A DNA stretch of 64,000 nt from Devosia sp. Root436 (GCF_001426345.1 NZ_LMEM01000015.1:108897-172896); one strand, 5' to 3'. Positions 1 through 8,590 are shown, counted from the first letter of the stretch. Program-made: numbers and translations. Notes: generated by a model from the sequence alone, not told the origin.

Positions 1-1
1 T

Positions 2-277
2 AACGGGCCGGGCATTCCCGAGGATGAGATCGAGACCGTGCTCTCCTCATTCGGCCAGGGCTCGCTGGCGCAGAAGACGGCCGAACAGGGCGCCGGGCTG
101 GGCCTGCCCATCGTGCAGAAGATCATGGAACTGCATCAGGGACGGTTCGACCTGTTCAGCAAGCTGCGCTTCGGCACCGAGGTCATCGCCACCTTCCCGC
201 GGGCGCGGGTCATGGATGCGCTGGCGCCGGTGGTGGAGAAGCGCAACAAGCTCGAAATCTTCTCGGAAGCGGGTTAG
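2..277 (+). CDS. Sensor histidine kinase, C-terminal end (partial)
   Basis: The frame is open from the left edge and ends at 277, giving the last 91 residues of a protein that starts outside the window. NGPGIP is the G1 box and GAGLGLPIVQ the G2 box of a HATPase_c ATP-binding domain, so this is the catalytic end of a sensor histidine kinase. A tail of about 30 residues follows the last beta strand. The kinase type and its signal cannot be judged from this piece. Its stop overlaps the stop of the convergent antitoxin gene by 4 bp. Confidence 0.85.
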   Translation, partial: NGPGIPEDEIETVLSSFGQGSLAQKTAEQGAGLGLPIVQKIMELHQGRFDLFSKLRFGTEVIATFPRARVMDALAPVVEKRNKLEIFSEAG

Positions 278-582
278 GCAGCCGTATTCAGGGGATGCGC
301 GCGCTCGATGCGTTCGCGCTCCTGCGGGTCGTTCATGGCGTTCCAGAGATCGGTGCGACGCTGCACGTTCAGCCAGAAATCGGGCGTCGTACCGAGAACC
401 CGAGCAAGGATGAGCGCCGTCGGCGCCGTGACGCTCCGCCTGTTGTTGCAGAGCTCGTTCACGTGCTTGCGTTGTACGCCCATGGCATCAGCCAAAGCCC
501 CCTGGGTCAGCCCCAATGGCCCGAGAAACTCTTCCAGCAGAATTTCTCCCACCGTTACCGGCCTACGCGTCGTCTGCAACAT
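274..582 (-). CDS. higA: HigA-family antitoxin (XRE helix-turn-helix)
   Basis: This 102-residue protein has the HigA layout: an N-terminal VTVGEILLEEFL helix, a helix-turn-helix around GALADAMGVQRKHVNELCN, and a C-terminal TPDFWLNVQ segment. Family knowledge: it binds and neutralises the HigB toxin and represses its own operon. I chose the ATG at 582 because GTGAGG lies 6 nt upstream. A GTG at 594 would overlap the toxin stop by 4 bp and has no ribosome-binding site. It is the second gene of the pair, which is the usual toxin-first order for HigBA. Confidence 0.9.
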   Translation of the reverse strand: MLQTTRRPVTVGEILLEEFLGPLGLTQGALADAMGVQRKHVNELCNNRRSVTAPTALILARVLGTTPDFWLNVQRRTDLWNAMNDPQERERIERAHPLNTAA

Positions 583-590
583 GATCGACC

Positions 591-881
591 TCACCTATAG
601 CTGTGATCATCGAGATAAACCTGATCAAGCTGGCCATCGGCCCAACGAAAGATCAGCCGCCAGCGCTGGTTGACCCTGATCGAATGCCAGCCATCAAGCT
701 GACCACGCAGTTTCTCGCAGTGATTGCTCGGCGGCACCCGCAAGTCCTGCTCGGAAACCGCGTCATCCAACATCTGCAACTTCCGAAACAGGCGTTGCTC
801 CAAATCAGGCGGGATGCGCGACGACCTCACGTCATCTACGAAGAACGCTTCAAGCCAGTTGTCGCGAAAGCTGCCGATCAT
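591..881 (-). CDS. higB: HigB-family mRNA interferase toxin (RelE superfamily)
   Basis: This 96-residue protein matches HigB in size and motifs: a core CEKLRGQLDGWHSIRVN, then RWRLIFRW and a C-terminal VYLDDHSYR. Family knowledge: HigB is a RelE-fold ribosome-dependent endoribonuclease that cuts translated mRNA under stress. It is the first gene of a two-gene operon and lies just downstream of the inverted repeat at 904-922. The ATG at 881 has only a weak GGTGGTG upstream. The sequence looks complete, with no frameshift. Confidence 0.9.
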   Translation of the reverse strand: MIGSFRDNWLEAFFVDDVRSSRIPPDLEQRLFRKLQMLDDAVSEQDLRVPPSNHCEKLRGQLDGWHSIRVNQRWRLIFRWADGQLDQVYLDDHSYR

Positions 882-903
882 GGATCACCACCATCTGCAC
901 CAA

Positions 904-922
904 TGTACCACTCCTAGGTACA
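904..922. promoter_or_regulatory. Candidate HigA operator (inverted repeat)
   Basis: TGTACC and GGTACA form a perfect 6-bp inverted repeat with a 7-bp spacer, 22 bp upstream of the toxin start. HigA proteins usually bind dyad sites at this position to autoregulate the pair. The symmetry is seen directly; binding is inferred. Confidence 0.55.
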
Positions 923-931
923 AATCGCAAA

Positions 932-1954
932 TCAACCTTCCTTGCCGCTGACGGCAGCGCTTTCGAAGGTGGCCATGTTGTTGTGGAGGTGGAGGGCGGT
1001 TTTCGCCAGGACGGCGGCCAGGGCGGCGCCGCTGCCTTCGCCGAGGCGCATGCCGAGATCGAGCAGGCCCTTCCGGTCCATGGCCTGCAAGGCGCGGGCG
1101 TGGGCGGATTCAGCCGAGACATGGGCGAAAATGCAGTGGTCGATGGCGGCCGGATTGACGGCGTGGGCGATGGCGGCTGCCGCGGTGGCGACGAAGCCAT
1201 CGACGATGACGGGCACTTTCTGGTGGCGGGCGGCAAGCAGGGCGCCAAGCATGGCGGCGATTTCGCGGCCGCCGAGGCGGGCCAGGATGGCCAGCGGATG
1301 ATCAAGCTCACCGGCATGGCGGGCCAGGGCGCGATCGACGGCATCGGCCTTGCGGGTCAACCCTGCATCATCGACGCCGGTGCCGCGGCCGACCCAATCG
1401 GCGCCGGTGCCGCCATAAAGTGCGGCGTAGATAGCTGCGGCGACAGTGGTATTGCCGATGCCCATTTCGCCGATGCAGATCAGGTCCGGCTTGCCGGCAA
1501 TGGCTTCCATGCCATAGGCGATGGTGGCGGCGCACATCTTGTCGTCGAGCGCGGGTTCGAGGGTGATATCGCCAGTGGGCAATTCGAGGGCCAGCTCGAA
1601 CACGCGCAGGTTGATTTCGTGGAGGGCGCAAATCTGGGAGATGGCGGCGCCGCCATTGGTGAAATTGGCGACCATCTGGGCCGTCACTTCGCGCGGAAAG
1701 GCGGAGACGCCCTGGTCGGTGACGCCGTGATTGCCGGCGAAGATGGTGACCATGGGGTTGTCGAGCCGGGGCTGTGCCCTGCCCTGCCAGCGCGCGAGAA
1801 ATTCGACCAGTCCCTCCAGCGCGCCGAGCGATCCGGCCGGCTTGGTAAGTTGCGCATCGCGGGCGCGGACGGCTGCCACCGCGGCTTCGTCGCCATCGGG
1901 CGGCAGCGTCAGGAGCTCGATGACATCGGCATAGGCGGGGCTGATCGGGGGCAT
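932..1954 (-). CDS. cobT: Nicotinate-nucleotide--dimethylbenzimidazole phosphoribosyltransferase
   Basis: CobT transfers phosphoribose from nicotinate mononucleotide to 5,6-dimethylbenzimidazole, making alpha-ribazole phosphate for the lower ligand of cobalamin. The 340-residue length is typical. Visible family motifs are KPAGSLG near residue 37, FAGNHGV, GEMGIGNTT, GRGTGVDD and a C-terminal GEGSGAALA that carries the catalytic glutamate. The ATG at 1954 is followed directly by conserved sequence. It is divergent from cobS with only 47 bp between the two starts, so the promoters must be close or overlapping. No room remains for a cobalamin riboswitch between them. Confidence 0.95.
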   Translation of the reverse strand: MPPISPAYADVIELLTLPPDGDEAAVAAVRARDAQLTKPAGSLGALEGLVEFLARWQGRAQPRLDNPMVTIFAGNHGVTDQGVSAFPREVTAQMVANFTNGGAAISQICALHEINLRVFELALELPTGDITLEPALDDKMCAATIAYGMEAIAGKPDLICIGEMGIGNTTVAAAIYAALYGGTGADWVGRGTGVDDAGLTRKADAVDRALARHAGELDHPLAILARLGGREIAAMLGALLAARHQKVPVIVDGFVATAAAAIAHAVNPAAIDHCIFAHVSAESAHARALQAMDRKGLLDLGMRLGEGSGAALAAVLAKTALHLHNNMATFESAAVSGKEG

Positions 1955-2001
1955 GGCGAGTCGGTCTGGTTCGGGTTAGGAAGGACGGGACTTGTTGCCG
2001 A

Positions 2002-2850
2002 TTGCAGGACGAAAAGCAATTGAACCTGGATGAACCTTCCGTCGAACCAGCCGAACCGAGCGGCCCCCGCGCGCCTGCCGGGGGCATCGGGCTGCGCGAT
2101 GACTTCATCATGGCTTTGCGTTTCTTTTCGCGGCTGCCGACAGGGGAAACGCCGCATCAGACGCCGGACCTGGGCCGCATCGCCATGGCGCTGCCGCTGG
2201 CCAGCGTGGTCATCGGCATCGGGCCCACCTTGCTGCTGATCGGTGGCGTGCTGGTCGGGCTGCCGAGCTATTTTGCAGCGGCGCTGGCGGTGGGCGCCAT
2301 GGTGACAGCAAGCGGGGCGATGGCCGAGGATGCCCTGGCTGATGCCGCCGATGGGCTGTTTGGCGGGCACACGATCGAGCGACGGCTGGAGATCATGAAG
2401 GACAGCCGGCACGGCACCTATGGGGTGGCGGCGCTTTGCCTGTTCCTGCTGCTGCGGGTGACGGCTTTGGGGGCGGTCGCGGCGATCAACCCGCTGGTAG
2501 CGGGGGCGATGTGGCTGGCAGCCAGCATTGCCGGACGCTCGGGCGCGCTATGGGTGGCGGTGGCGCTGCCGCCGGCACGGGCGGACGGCGCATCGGCGAC
2601 GGCGGGGCGGCTGCCGCTGCGGGGCTTTGCGGTGGGCGGGGTGTTTGCATCGGTGCTGCTGTTCCTGCTGGGCGGGCCGGCGACGAGTCTCGTGGGGCTT
2701 GGCGTGGCGCTGCTGCTGGCCGTGGCGGTGATCGCGGGGTGGACGGCACTATGCCGGCGACTGGTGGGCGGGCAGACCGGCGACCTGATCGGGGCACTGG
2801 GGGCGCTGGTGGAGATTGCGGTGCTGGCGGGATTGCTGCCGTTTGCCTGA
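2002..2850 (+). CDS. cobS: Adenosylcobinamide-GDP ribazoletransferase
   Basis: CobS is the integral membrane cobalamin-5'-phosphate synthase that joins adenosylcobinamide-GDP with alpha-ribazole (phosphate), the last step of nucleotide loop assembly. Near the start, ALRFFSRLPTG is the family signature; DALADAADGLFGG and MKDSRHGTYG are the Asp-rich and His-containing conserved stretches. Several hydrophobic helices follow. The TTG at 2002 gives 282 residues. A first ATG at 2110 would begin exactly at the signature and seems too short, so the start is uncertain. It is paired divergently with cobT. Confidence 0.93.
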   Translation: MQDEKQLNLDEPSVEPAEPSGPRAPAGGIGLRDDFIMALRFFSRLPTGETPHQTPDLGRIAMALPLASVVIGIGPTLLLIGGVLVGLPSYFAAALAVGAMVTASGAMAEDALADAADGLFGGHTIERRLEIMKDSRHGTYGVAALCLFLLLRVTALGAVAAINPLVAGAMWLAASIAGRSGALWVAVALPPARADGASATAGRLPLRGFAVGGVFASVLLFLLGGPATSLVGLGVALLLAVAVIAGWTALCRRLVGGQTGDLIGALGALVEIAVLAGLLPFA

Positions 2851-2943
2851 CAGGGAACCTTCTGCCGGTTCCAGCCTTGAAATTGGCGTGGGCGATGCCT
2901 TTATCGTCTTGAAGGACAACACGAACCGGACGGAGGCGCAGGC

Positions 2944-3630
2944 ATGATCTTCATCGGCATTGCGCTGGTCATCGCGGTGGGCATAGCGCTGCTCATCAGC
3001 GCCGATGCCGGCAGCATGGTGGGGCTGACGCAGGCGCAGACGGGGCAACTGGTGCCCTTGCTGGTGATCCTGATCGTGTTTGCGGGCGGGCTGTTCACGC
3101 GGCGGCGCAAGGCCTCGGAACTGATGGGCGGCGTGTTGCTGTGGGCCGGCATTTTCGGGGTCGCGGCGCTGACCTATGCCTATCGGGATGAGTTGACGGG
3201 CGTGGCGGCGCGCATTGCCGGAGAATTCCGCCCGGGCGTGGCGGTGATCGATGCCGAGGCCGGCAGCGCCACGTTCCGCCGCGGCATGGGCGGGCATTTC
3301 GAGATCAACGCCACGGTCAACGGGCATACGACGCCAATGATCTTCGACACCGGCGCCAGCGCCGTGGTGCTGACCATCGCCGATGCCAAGGCGGCGGGGA
3401 TCGATACCAAGGGGCTGGCCTTCACCATTCCGGTATCCACCGCCAATGGCACCGGGCGGGCGGCGCGGGTGCGGCTCGACCGCATCGAGGTGGGCGGCAT
3501 TGCGCGCGAGGGCGTGGTGGCCTTCATCACCGAAAGCGGCGCGCTGGATACGAGCCTGCTGGGCATGACATTCCTGGAAACGCTCAGCCGCTACAGCGTG
3601 ACGCAGAATTCGCTGGAGCTGCTGGATTGA
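2944..3630 (+). CDS. Membrane-anchored clan AA aspartic protease (TIGR02281 type)
   Basis: This 228-residue protein has two or three N-terminal membrane helices (about residues 3-20, 36-50 and 60-78). A retropepsin-like domain follows, in which IFDTGASAVVL (around residue 136) holds the catalytic Asp of the DTGA motif. A second landmark is LLGMTFLETLSRY near the C terminus. Single-domain proteases of this kind act as homodimers; the proteobacterial membrane members have no firm substrate. The ATG at 2944 has GGAGG 7 nt upstream. It stands alone, about 90 bp after cobS. Confidence 0.85.
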   Translation: MIFIGIALVIAVGIALLISADAGSMVGLTQAQTGQLVPLLVILIVFAGGLFTRRRKASELMGGVLLWAGIFGVAALTYAYRDELTGVAARIAGEFRPGVAVIDAEAGSATFRRGMGGHFEINATVNGHTTPMIFDTGASAVVLTIADAKAAGIDTKGLAFTIPVSTANGTGRAARVRLDRIEVGGIAREGVVAFITESGALDTSLLGMTFLETLSRYSVTQNSLELLD

Positions 3631-3634
3631 TGTG

Positions 3635-3762
3635 CCACGCCCTCGTGGTTCGAGGCTCGCGAAGAGCTCGCACCTCACCATGAGGGCTACTGGAACACCG
3701 AGCCAAAAGTAGCCCTCATGGTGAGGCGGGAGCGCAGCGACCCTCGAACCACGAGGGCGTGG
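3635..3762. repeat. Long intergenic inverted repeat, family A
   Basis: Two arms of about 55 bp face each other between the protease gene and dusA. The outermost 20 bp (CCACGCCCTCGTGGTTCGAG and its complement) pair perfectly and the inner part pairs with a few mismatches. One arm recurs as a 48-bp exact copy at 63869-63916. This is a dispersed palindromic element that could also end both convergent transcripts. Confidence 0.8.
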
Positions 3763-3769
3763 TTTGGAC

Positions 3770-4759
3770 CTAACTCGCCTCCGCCAGGCGTGGGCGAGTG
3801 ACGGCGTCCAGCGCGCGGAACATGATGGACGAATCCGCGCCGGGCCTGCAGGCGTCGACGCTGAGGATCTGGCGAAACTGGCGGGCGCCGGGCAGGCCGT
3901 TGGCGAGGCCGAGCATGTGGCGGGCGATATTGTTGATGCGCGTGCCCCCGGCAGCCTCGCGGTCGGCATAGCCGGCCATGGCCTGCATGATGGCCTCGAG
4001 CGTGGGGATATCGGTCGTGGCGCCGAAAAAGCGGCGATCGACTTCGGCCAGCAGCATGGGGCTGTGATAGGCGGCGCGGCCGAGCATGACGCCGTCCATG
4101 TGGGCCAGTTCGGCTTCGGCGGCTTCGAGGGTTTCGAGGCCGCCATTGATCATCACCGGCAGCGGGGCCAGGCGGGCGCGCAGGCGATGCACGCGCTCGT
4201 AATCGAGCGGCGGGATGGTGCGGTTTTCCTTGGGGGAGAGGCCCTTGAGCCAGGCCTTGCGGGCATGGACATAGAGTGCGTCGACGCCTGAGGCGACCAT
4301 GGCATCGGCGAAGCGGTCGAGGCTTTCCTCGGTATCCTGATCGTCGATGCCGATGCGGCATTTGACGGTCACCGGCCGGTCGGTGACTTCGCGCATGGCG
4401 CGCACGCAATCGGCCACCAGGTCGGGTTCGGCCATGAGGCAGGCGCCGAAGCGGCCCGACTGCACGCGATCGGAGGGGCAACCGACATTGAGGTTGATCT
4501 CGGCATAGCCGAAGGCCTCGGCGAGGCGCGTGGCATTGGCCAGCTCGGCTGGGTCGGAGCCGCCCAATTGCAGTGCGACGGGCTGCTCGAAGGCGTCAAA
4601 GCGCAGATGGCGCTGGGCATCGCCATGCACGATGGCGGCGCTGGTGACCATTTCGGTGAACAGCAAAGCCTCGCGCGTCAGCAGACGGTGGAGGAACCGG
4701 CAATGACGATCGGTCCAATCCATCATCGGGGCTACGGAAAAGCGGCGGGCGCGATTCAC
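3770..4759 (-). CDS. dusA: tRNA-dihydrouridine synthase A
   Basis: DusA is an FMN enzyme that reduces uridine 20/20a in the tRNA D-loop. Motifs: FSVAPMMDWTDRHCR at the N terminus, LQLGGSDP, EINLNVGCPSDRVQ, GRFGACLM with the catalytic cysteine, VKCRIG, YVHARKAWLKGLSPKENR (typical of the DusA branch), and PVMINGG and GVMLGRAAY in the phosphate-binding part. I used GTG 4759, four residues before the conserved core. A TTG at 4822 would add 21 residues. Neither has a clear ribosome-binding site. A sigma-70-like promoter lies at 4871-4899. Confidence 0.93.
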   Translation of the reverse strand: MNRARRFSVAPMMDWTDRHCRFLHRLLTREALLFTEMVTSAAIVHGDAQRHLRFDAFEQPVALQLGGSDPAELANATRLAEAFGYAEINLNVGCPSDRVQSGRFGACLMAEPDLVADCVRAMREVTDRPVTVKCRIGIDDQDTEESLDRFADAMVASGVDALYVHARKAWLKGLSPKENRTIPPLDYERVHRLRARLAPLPVMINGGLETLEAAEAELAHMDGVMLGRAAYHSPMLLAEVDRRFFGATTDIPTLEAIMQAMAGYADREAAGGTRINNIARHMLGLANGLPGARQFRQILSVDACRPGADSSIMFRALDAVTRPRLAEAS

Positions 4760-4870
4760 GATGGCTGTCTGTGCGGTATCAATGCGTTGCACGGTTTGGT
4801 GTGCGCTCCGTCCTGCAAGCAAAGGCGACCCGTTCGATCCGAAGCGGGGGCGGTGTTTCGGTTGCGGCGA

Positions 4871-4899
4871 CCTATACTATAGGACCGAGGCGGTACCAA
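4871..4899 (-). promoter_or_regulatory. Predicted promoter of dusA
   Basis: On the minus strand TTGGTA (complement of 4894-4899) and TATAGG (complement of 4871-4876) are separated by 17 bp, a good -35/-10 pair. The -10 lies in a 13-nt palindrome, CCTATACTATAGG. Transcription would start near 4864, just upstream of dusA. The prediction is from sequence only. Confidence 0.45.
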
Positions 4900-4905
4900 G
4901 CCGGT

Positions 4906-5751
4906 CTAGGCCGGTTCGGCCACGATGGTATTGCCGAGCAGGCCGATACCGGGAATTTCGACTTCCACGCGGTCGCCCGGCTTGAGCCAGCGCGGCGGCT
5001 TTTGGGCAAAGCCGACGCCTTCGGGCGTTCCGGTGGCAATGATGTCGCCGGGAGCGAGCGCGATGAAGCCCGAGACATAGGCCACCAGCGCCGCACAATC
5101 AAAGATCATGTCCCGGGTAAAGCCGTGCTGGACAGTCTCGCCATTGACCCGCGTCAGCACCTGCAGATCCTGCGGGTCGGGCACCTCGTCGGCCGTCACC
5201 ATGACCGGGCCAAGGCTGCCGGTTGCGGCAAAGTTCTTCCCGGCCAGCAATGAATGGCCGAACTGGTAGTCGCGCAGCGAGCCATCGTTGAAGCAGGTAT
5301 AGCCGGCGATATGGGCAAGGGCTTCCGCGGCCGGAATATGGCGGCCGGCCTTGCCGATAACGATGGCGAGTTCGCCTTCATAATCGAAATCCGACGAGAG
5401 GCGAGGCAGGATCATGGGTTGGCGGTGGCCAACCAGCGTTTCGGTGAAGCGTGCGAAGAGATTGGGGAAGCTGGCCGGCTCGTCGCCGCTTTCGGCGGCA
5501 TGGGCCGCATAGTTCTTGCCGACGCAGATCACCTTGCCGGGATCGGGGATGACCGGCAGGTAGGTGAGGTCATGGAGTGGCAGGGTCTCCCCGTTCGCCG
5601 CTGCGGCGATCTGATGGAGCGCGTCGTGCGCAATGGCGTGGCGCAGCGAGGGAAAGCGCTGCTGCCATTCGCCGGACACCAATTGCAGGCTATCGGCGCG
5701 GACGATGCCATAGCGCGGGCCATGGCCAGTGGAAATGCTGGCAAACTTCAT
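4906..5751 (-). CDS. Fumarylacetoacetate hydrolase family protein
   Basis: This 281-residue protein has the FAH fold: an N-terminal lid domain, then VICVGKNYAAHAAE, an acidic metal site in DYEGELAIVIG, AGYTCFNDGSLRDYQ, and a C-terminal LAPGDIIATGTPEGVG. Family members hydrolyse C-C bonds of 1,3-diketo acids, decarboxylate oxaloacetate or dehydrate 2-keto-3-deoxy acids, so the exact reaction is open. It is the last gene of the seven-gene operon and its ATG overlaps the stop of the kinase gene by 4 bp. Context suggests a late step on a keto- or diketo-acid intermediate. Confidence 0.88.
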   Translation of the reverse strand: MKFASISTGHGPRYGIVRADSLQLVSGEWQQRFPSLRHAIAHDALHQIAAAANGETLPLHDLTYLPVIPDPGKVICVGKNYAAHAAESGDEPASFPNLFARFTETLVGHRQPMILPRLSSDFDYEGELAIVIGKAGRHIPAAEALAHIAGYTCFNDGSLRDYQFGHSLLAGKNFAATGSLGPVMVTADEVPDPQDLQVLTRVNGETVQHGFTRDMIFDCAALVAYVSGFIALAPGDIIATGTPEGVGFAQKPPRWLKPGDRVEVEIPGIGLLGNTIVAEPA

Positions 5752-7415
5752 CGGATAGCCTCCGCCAGGGCTCGCAGCCAGGTGGCGACGGCCACGGCGC
5801 CACCGTCCGGTGTCCCAATGGCGCGCTCGCCGAGATAGCTGGCGCGACCGAGTGCCGGGTGCATGGCGGTGGTGGCCTCGGCGCCAATTTCGGCGGCAGC
5901 CGCGATGCCGGCGAGACTGGCCCCTGCCCGTCCGGCGGCCAAAGCGGGCAGCAGCGCATCGACCATGGTGCGGTCGCCTGCCTTGGCCCCGCCCAGATCG
6001 GTGATGGCGGCAATGGCTGCCTCAAGAGCCGCGAGCCAGTCGGAAGCGCGCGGTTCCGGCACGTCGCGCAATTGGGCAGAGGCCCGCAACAAAGCCGTGG
6101 CGTAGAAGGGACCGGAGCTGCCGGCGATGGCCCGGCGCAGCGCATTGCCCAGATCGGCCAGCAGGCGGCCTGGATTGGCAAAGCTGTCATCCGGCAAGGC
6201 GCGGATGGCAGCGGCGCCGCGCGCCATGCTGGCGCCGAGATCGCCATCGCCCGCCTTGGCATCGAGATCGGTCAGCCGGTCCTCGGCCACTTCCAATGCC
6301 TGGGCGACCGCCAAAGCCAGCTTCCGCAGGGTCGGCGTCAATGGACCGGGAATACCGGGCGGTACGGCCGGCGGCGGTGCCGCCGGTACGACGGCGCGTT
6401 GGGAGGCTATGCGGCCATTGCCGGGCCAGACCGGTACGTCGGTGGCGGCATCGAACAGTGTGTCACGCTGCGCGTCGAGCGGCAGCAAGGTCAGCGAACA
6501 GCCGGGCATTTCGATCGCGGTCATGAAATTGCCCGACCAGGCCCGCTCGACGGCCACGCCACGGCTCCGCAAATTCGCCAGAGCGGCGCGCGCGACGATG
6601 GCCAGTTCCATGGGTGCGGTGCCGCCGAGGCCATTGACCAGGAGGGCGACGCGGGCGCCGGGCGCCAATGCCAGATCCGAAACGATGGCATCGAGCAGCG
6701 CTTCGACGATGGCATCGGCGCTGCGGATGGCGGTGCGCTCAACGCCCTTTTCGCCATGGATGCCGAGGCCGAATTCAATTTCGTTTTCGCCCAGCGCAAA
6801 GCCGGGAACGCCGGCGGCCGGGACGATGCAGGCACCCAGCCCCACCCCCATCGAGCCCATATCGGCGGCGGCGCGGCGGGCGATGTCGGCAATCTCGCCC
6901 AGCGGGCGGCCGGCCTCGGCAGCGGCGCCGGCCAGCTTGTGGATCAGCACCGTGCCCGCAATGCCGCGGCGGCGCTCGCGCTCGACCATGGCGCGCAATG
7001 AGACGTCGTCGGCCACGACGACGATTTCGACCGGGATGCCCTGCTGCCGCGCCAGTTCGGCAGCCAGCCCGAAATTGAGCCGGTCGCCGGTATAGTTCTT
7101 GACCACCAGCAGCGCACCGGCCGGGCCGGAGACGGCGAGGATCGCCGCAAGCACGGCGTCGGTCGAAGGCGAGGTGAAGACGTCCCCGGCAATGGCGGCC
7201 GTCAGCATGCCAGCGCCGACATAGCCGGCATGGGCCGGCTCATGCCCGCTGCCGCCGCCCGACAGGACTGCCACCTTGCGCTGGGCCGGTGGCGGCAGCT
7301 CGCGGCGGATGACGACATTCTCGCCTTCCAGCAGCGCCAGGCCGGGCGCCAGATCGACGGTCCCCTCCAGCAGTTCCCGCACCAGGTGGCGGGGATCATT
7401 GATGAGCTTCTTCAT
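5748..7415 (-). CDS. Dihydroxyacetone-kinase-family kinase (DhaK-DhaL fusion)
   Basis: This 555-residue ATP-dependent kinase joins a DhaK domain (about 1-330) and a DhaL domain (about 355-555). In DhaK, SGGGSGHEPAHAGYVG and LGIHGEKG, with the histidine that binds the ketose covalently, are present. In DhaL, LDAKAGDGDLG has the Mg-ATP aspartates. Besides dihydroxyacetone, this family includes kinases for D- and L-erythrulose and related short ketoses, so the substrate is open. The ATG at 7415 begins MKKLIND, the usual family start; the frame is open further upstream but that is out-of-frame alcohol dehydrogenase sequence. It overlaps the FAH gene by 4 bp. Confidence 0.9.
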   Translation of the reverse strand: MKKLINDPRHLVRELLEGTVDLAPGLALLEGENVVIRRELPPPAQRKVAVLSGGGSGHEPAHAGYVGAGMLTAAIAGDVFTSPSTDAVLAAILAVSGPAGALLVVKNYTGDRLNFGLAAELARQQGIPVEIVVVADDVSLRAMVERERRRGIAGTVLIHKLAGAAAEAGRPLGEIADIARRAAADMGSMGVGLGACIVPAAGVPGFALGENEIEFGLGIHGEKGVERTAIRSADAIVEALLDAIVSDLALAPGARVALLVNGLGGTAPMELAIVARAALANLRSRGVAVERAWSGNFMTAIEMPGCSLTLLPLDAQRDTLFDAATDVPVWPGNGRIASQRAVVPAAPPPAVPPGIPGPLTPTLRKLALAVAQALEVAEDRLTDLDAKAGDGDLGASMARGAAAIRALPDDSFANPGRLLADLGNALRRAIAGSSGPFYATALLRASAQLRDVPEPRASDWLAALEAAIAAITDLGGAKAGDRTMVDALLPALAAGRAGASLAGIAAAAEIGAEATTAMHPALGRASYLGERAIGTPDGGAVAVATWLRALAEAIR

Positions 7416-7434
7416 GGCAACTCCTCTGCCGCGG

Positions 7435-8577
7435 CTAGGCGGCGCGGCGCAATATGTCGCGCACGACGTCGGCGTCGATGGTCCCATTCTCGCCCAGCGG
7501 GAACTGTCCGGCCATCGCGATATGATCGACCACCGCGTCCGCGTCGAGGCCGGCGGTGCGCGTGGGGCAGCCCATGCGCGCAAAGAAAGCTTCGGTGGCG
7601 GCGATGCCGGCCTCCGCGGCCAAAATGTCATCGGCTATATCAAGCTTCCAGACCCGCCTTGCATAGCGCGCCAGGACCGGCAGCTTGGCATCGAGCTGGC
7701 TGCGCAGCACGCTGGGCATCACCATGGTCAGGGTCCGGGCATGATCGGTGCCATGCAGGGCGGTGATGGCATGGCCGATCATATGGGTGGACCAATCCTG
7801 CGGCACGCCGGCGCCGATCAGGCCATTCAGCGCCTGGTTGGCCACCCACATGACATTTTCACGGGCCTCGTCGCTGTTCTCGTCGAGCAGTCTCGGGCCC
7901 CATTCGATCAGGACATCGAGCAATGTCTCGCTGAAGCCGGACTGCACCGGCGCGTTGACCGGGTAGGTCAGATATTGCTCGAGTATGTGGGTGAAGGCAT
8001 CGACGACGCCGTTTTCCAGCTGGCGTCGGCTGAGGCTCTTCATGGTCGCGGGATCGAGAATGGCGAAGCGCGGCCGGGCCGCCTGGTTGGCAAAGGGCAG
8101 TTTCAGATGCCGGCCGGCATGGGAGATGACCGAAACGGCGTTGCTCTCCGAGCCAGTTGCCGGCAGCGTCAATATGGCGCCCACCGGCAGGACATTGGTG
8201 GGGGCCGGCCCGGTACGCAGGGCATCCCAGGCATCACCGCAGGTGATGGGAACGATCGCGGCGAGAAACTTGGCCGCGTCGATGACCGAACCACCGCCAA
8301 CCCCGAGGATGAAATTGCTGCGCGAGGCGCGCGCCAGGTCCGCCGCTATCGCAATGGTCTCGTAGACCGGGTTGGTTTCGACGCCGCCGAACTCGACCCA
8401 GGAATGGCCGGCAAGGCCCGCGACGACGGAATCATAAACGCCATTGGTTTTGATGCTGCCGCCGCCATAGAGCAGCAGCACGCGCGCATCGGCGGGCAGC
8501 AGCTCGGGCAAGGCCGCGATCTGCCCTGGCCCGAACAGGATCTCGGTGGGGTTGGAAAGCCGGAAACTGACCATCAT
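7435..8577 (-). CDS. Iron-containing alcohol dehydrogenase
   Basis: This 380-residue protein is a group III metal-dependent alcohol dehydrogenase that oxidises alcohols or reduces aldehydes or ketones with NAD(P). Nucleotide binding is shown by LGVGGGSVIDAAK (about residue 95) and TLPATGSE. Metal ligands are the Asp and His of NGVVDAFTH and the histidines in HMIGHAITALHGTDHART. The ATG pair at 8577/8574 follows GGGAG; the second has the better 6-nt spacing. It sits 13 bp after the Ldh2-type gene and 19 bp before the kinase gene. It could supply the ketose that the kinase phosphorylates. Confidence 0.9.
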   Translation of the reverse strand: MMVSFRLSNPTEILFGPGQIAALPELLPADARVLLLYGGGSIKTNGVYDSVVAGLAGHSWVEFGGVETNPVYETIAIAADLARASRSNFILGVGGGSVIDAAKFLAAIVPITCGDAWDALRTGPAPTNVLPVGAILTLPATGSESNAVSVISHAGRHLKLPFANQAARPRFAILDPATMKSLSRRQLENGVVDAFTHILEQYLTYPVNAPVQSGFSETLLDVLIEWGPRLLDENSDEARENVMWVANQALNGLIGAGVPQDWSTHMIGHAITALHGTDHARTLTMVMPSVLRSQLDAKLPVLARYARRVWKLDIADDILAAEAGIAATEAFFARMGCPTRTAGLDADAVVDHIAMAGQFPLGENGTIDADVVRDILRRAA

Positions 8578-8590
8578 CTTCTCCCTTGCA

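Noticed and set aside
1955..2001. Cobalamin riboswitch between cobT and cobS
   Set aside because: The gap is only 47 bp, too short for the element, and no B12-box sequence is seen.
983..2023. Long plus-strand open frame opposite cobT
   Set aside because: Its composition is Gly/Ala/Asp-rich antisense sequence with no motif. The minus strand encodes a clear CobT.
3635..3762. CRISPR array
   Set aside because: There is only one inverted pair of arms and no series of equal repeats with unique spacers. The same holds for the other palindromes.
7416..7631. Upstream extension of the dihydroxyacetone-type kinase frame
   Set aside because: The extension lies inside the alcohol dehydrogenase gene in another frame. 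The kinase family start MKKLIND fits 7415.
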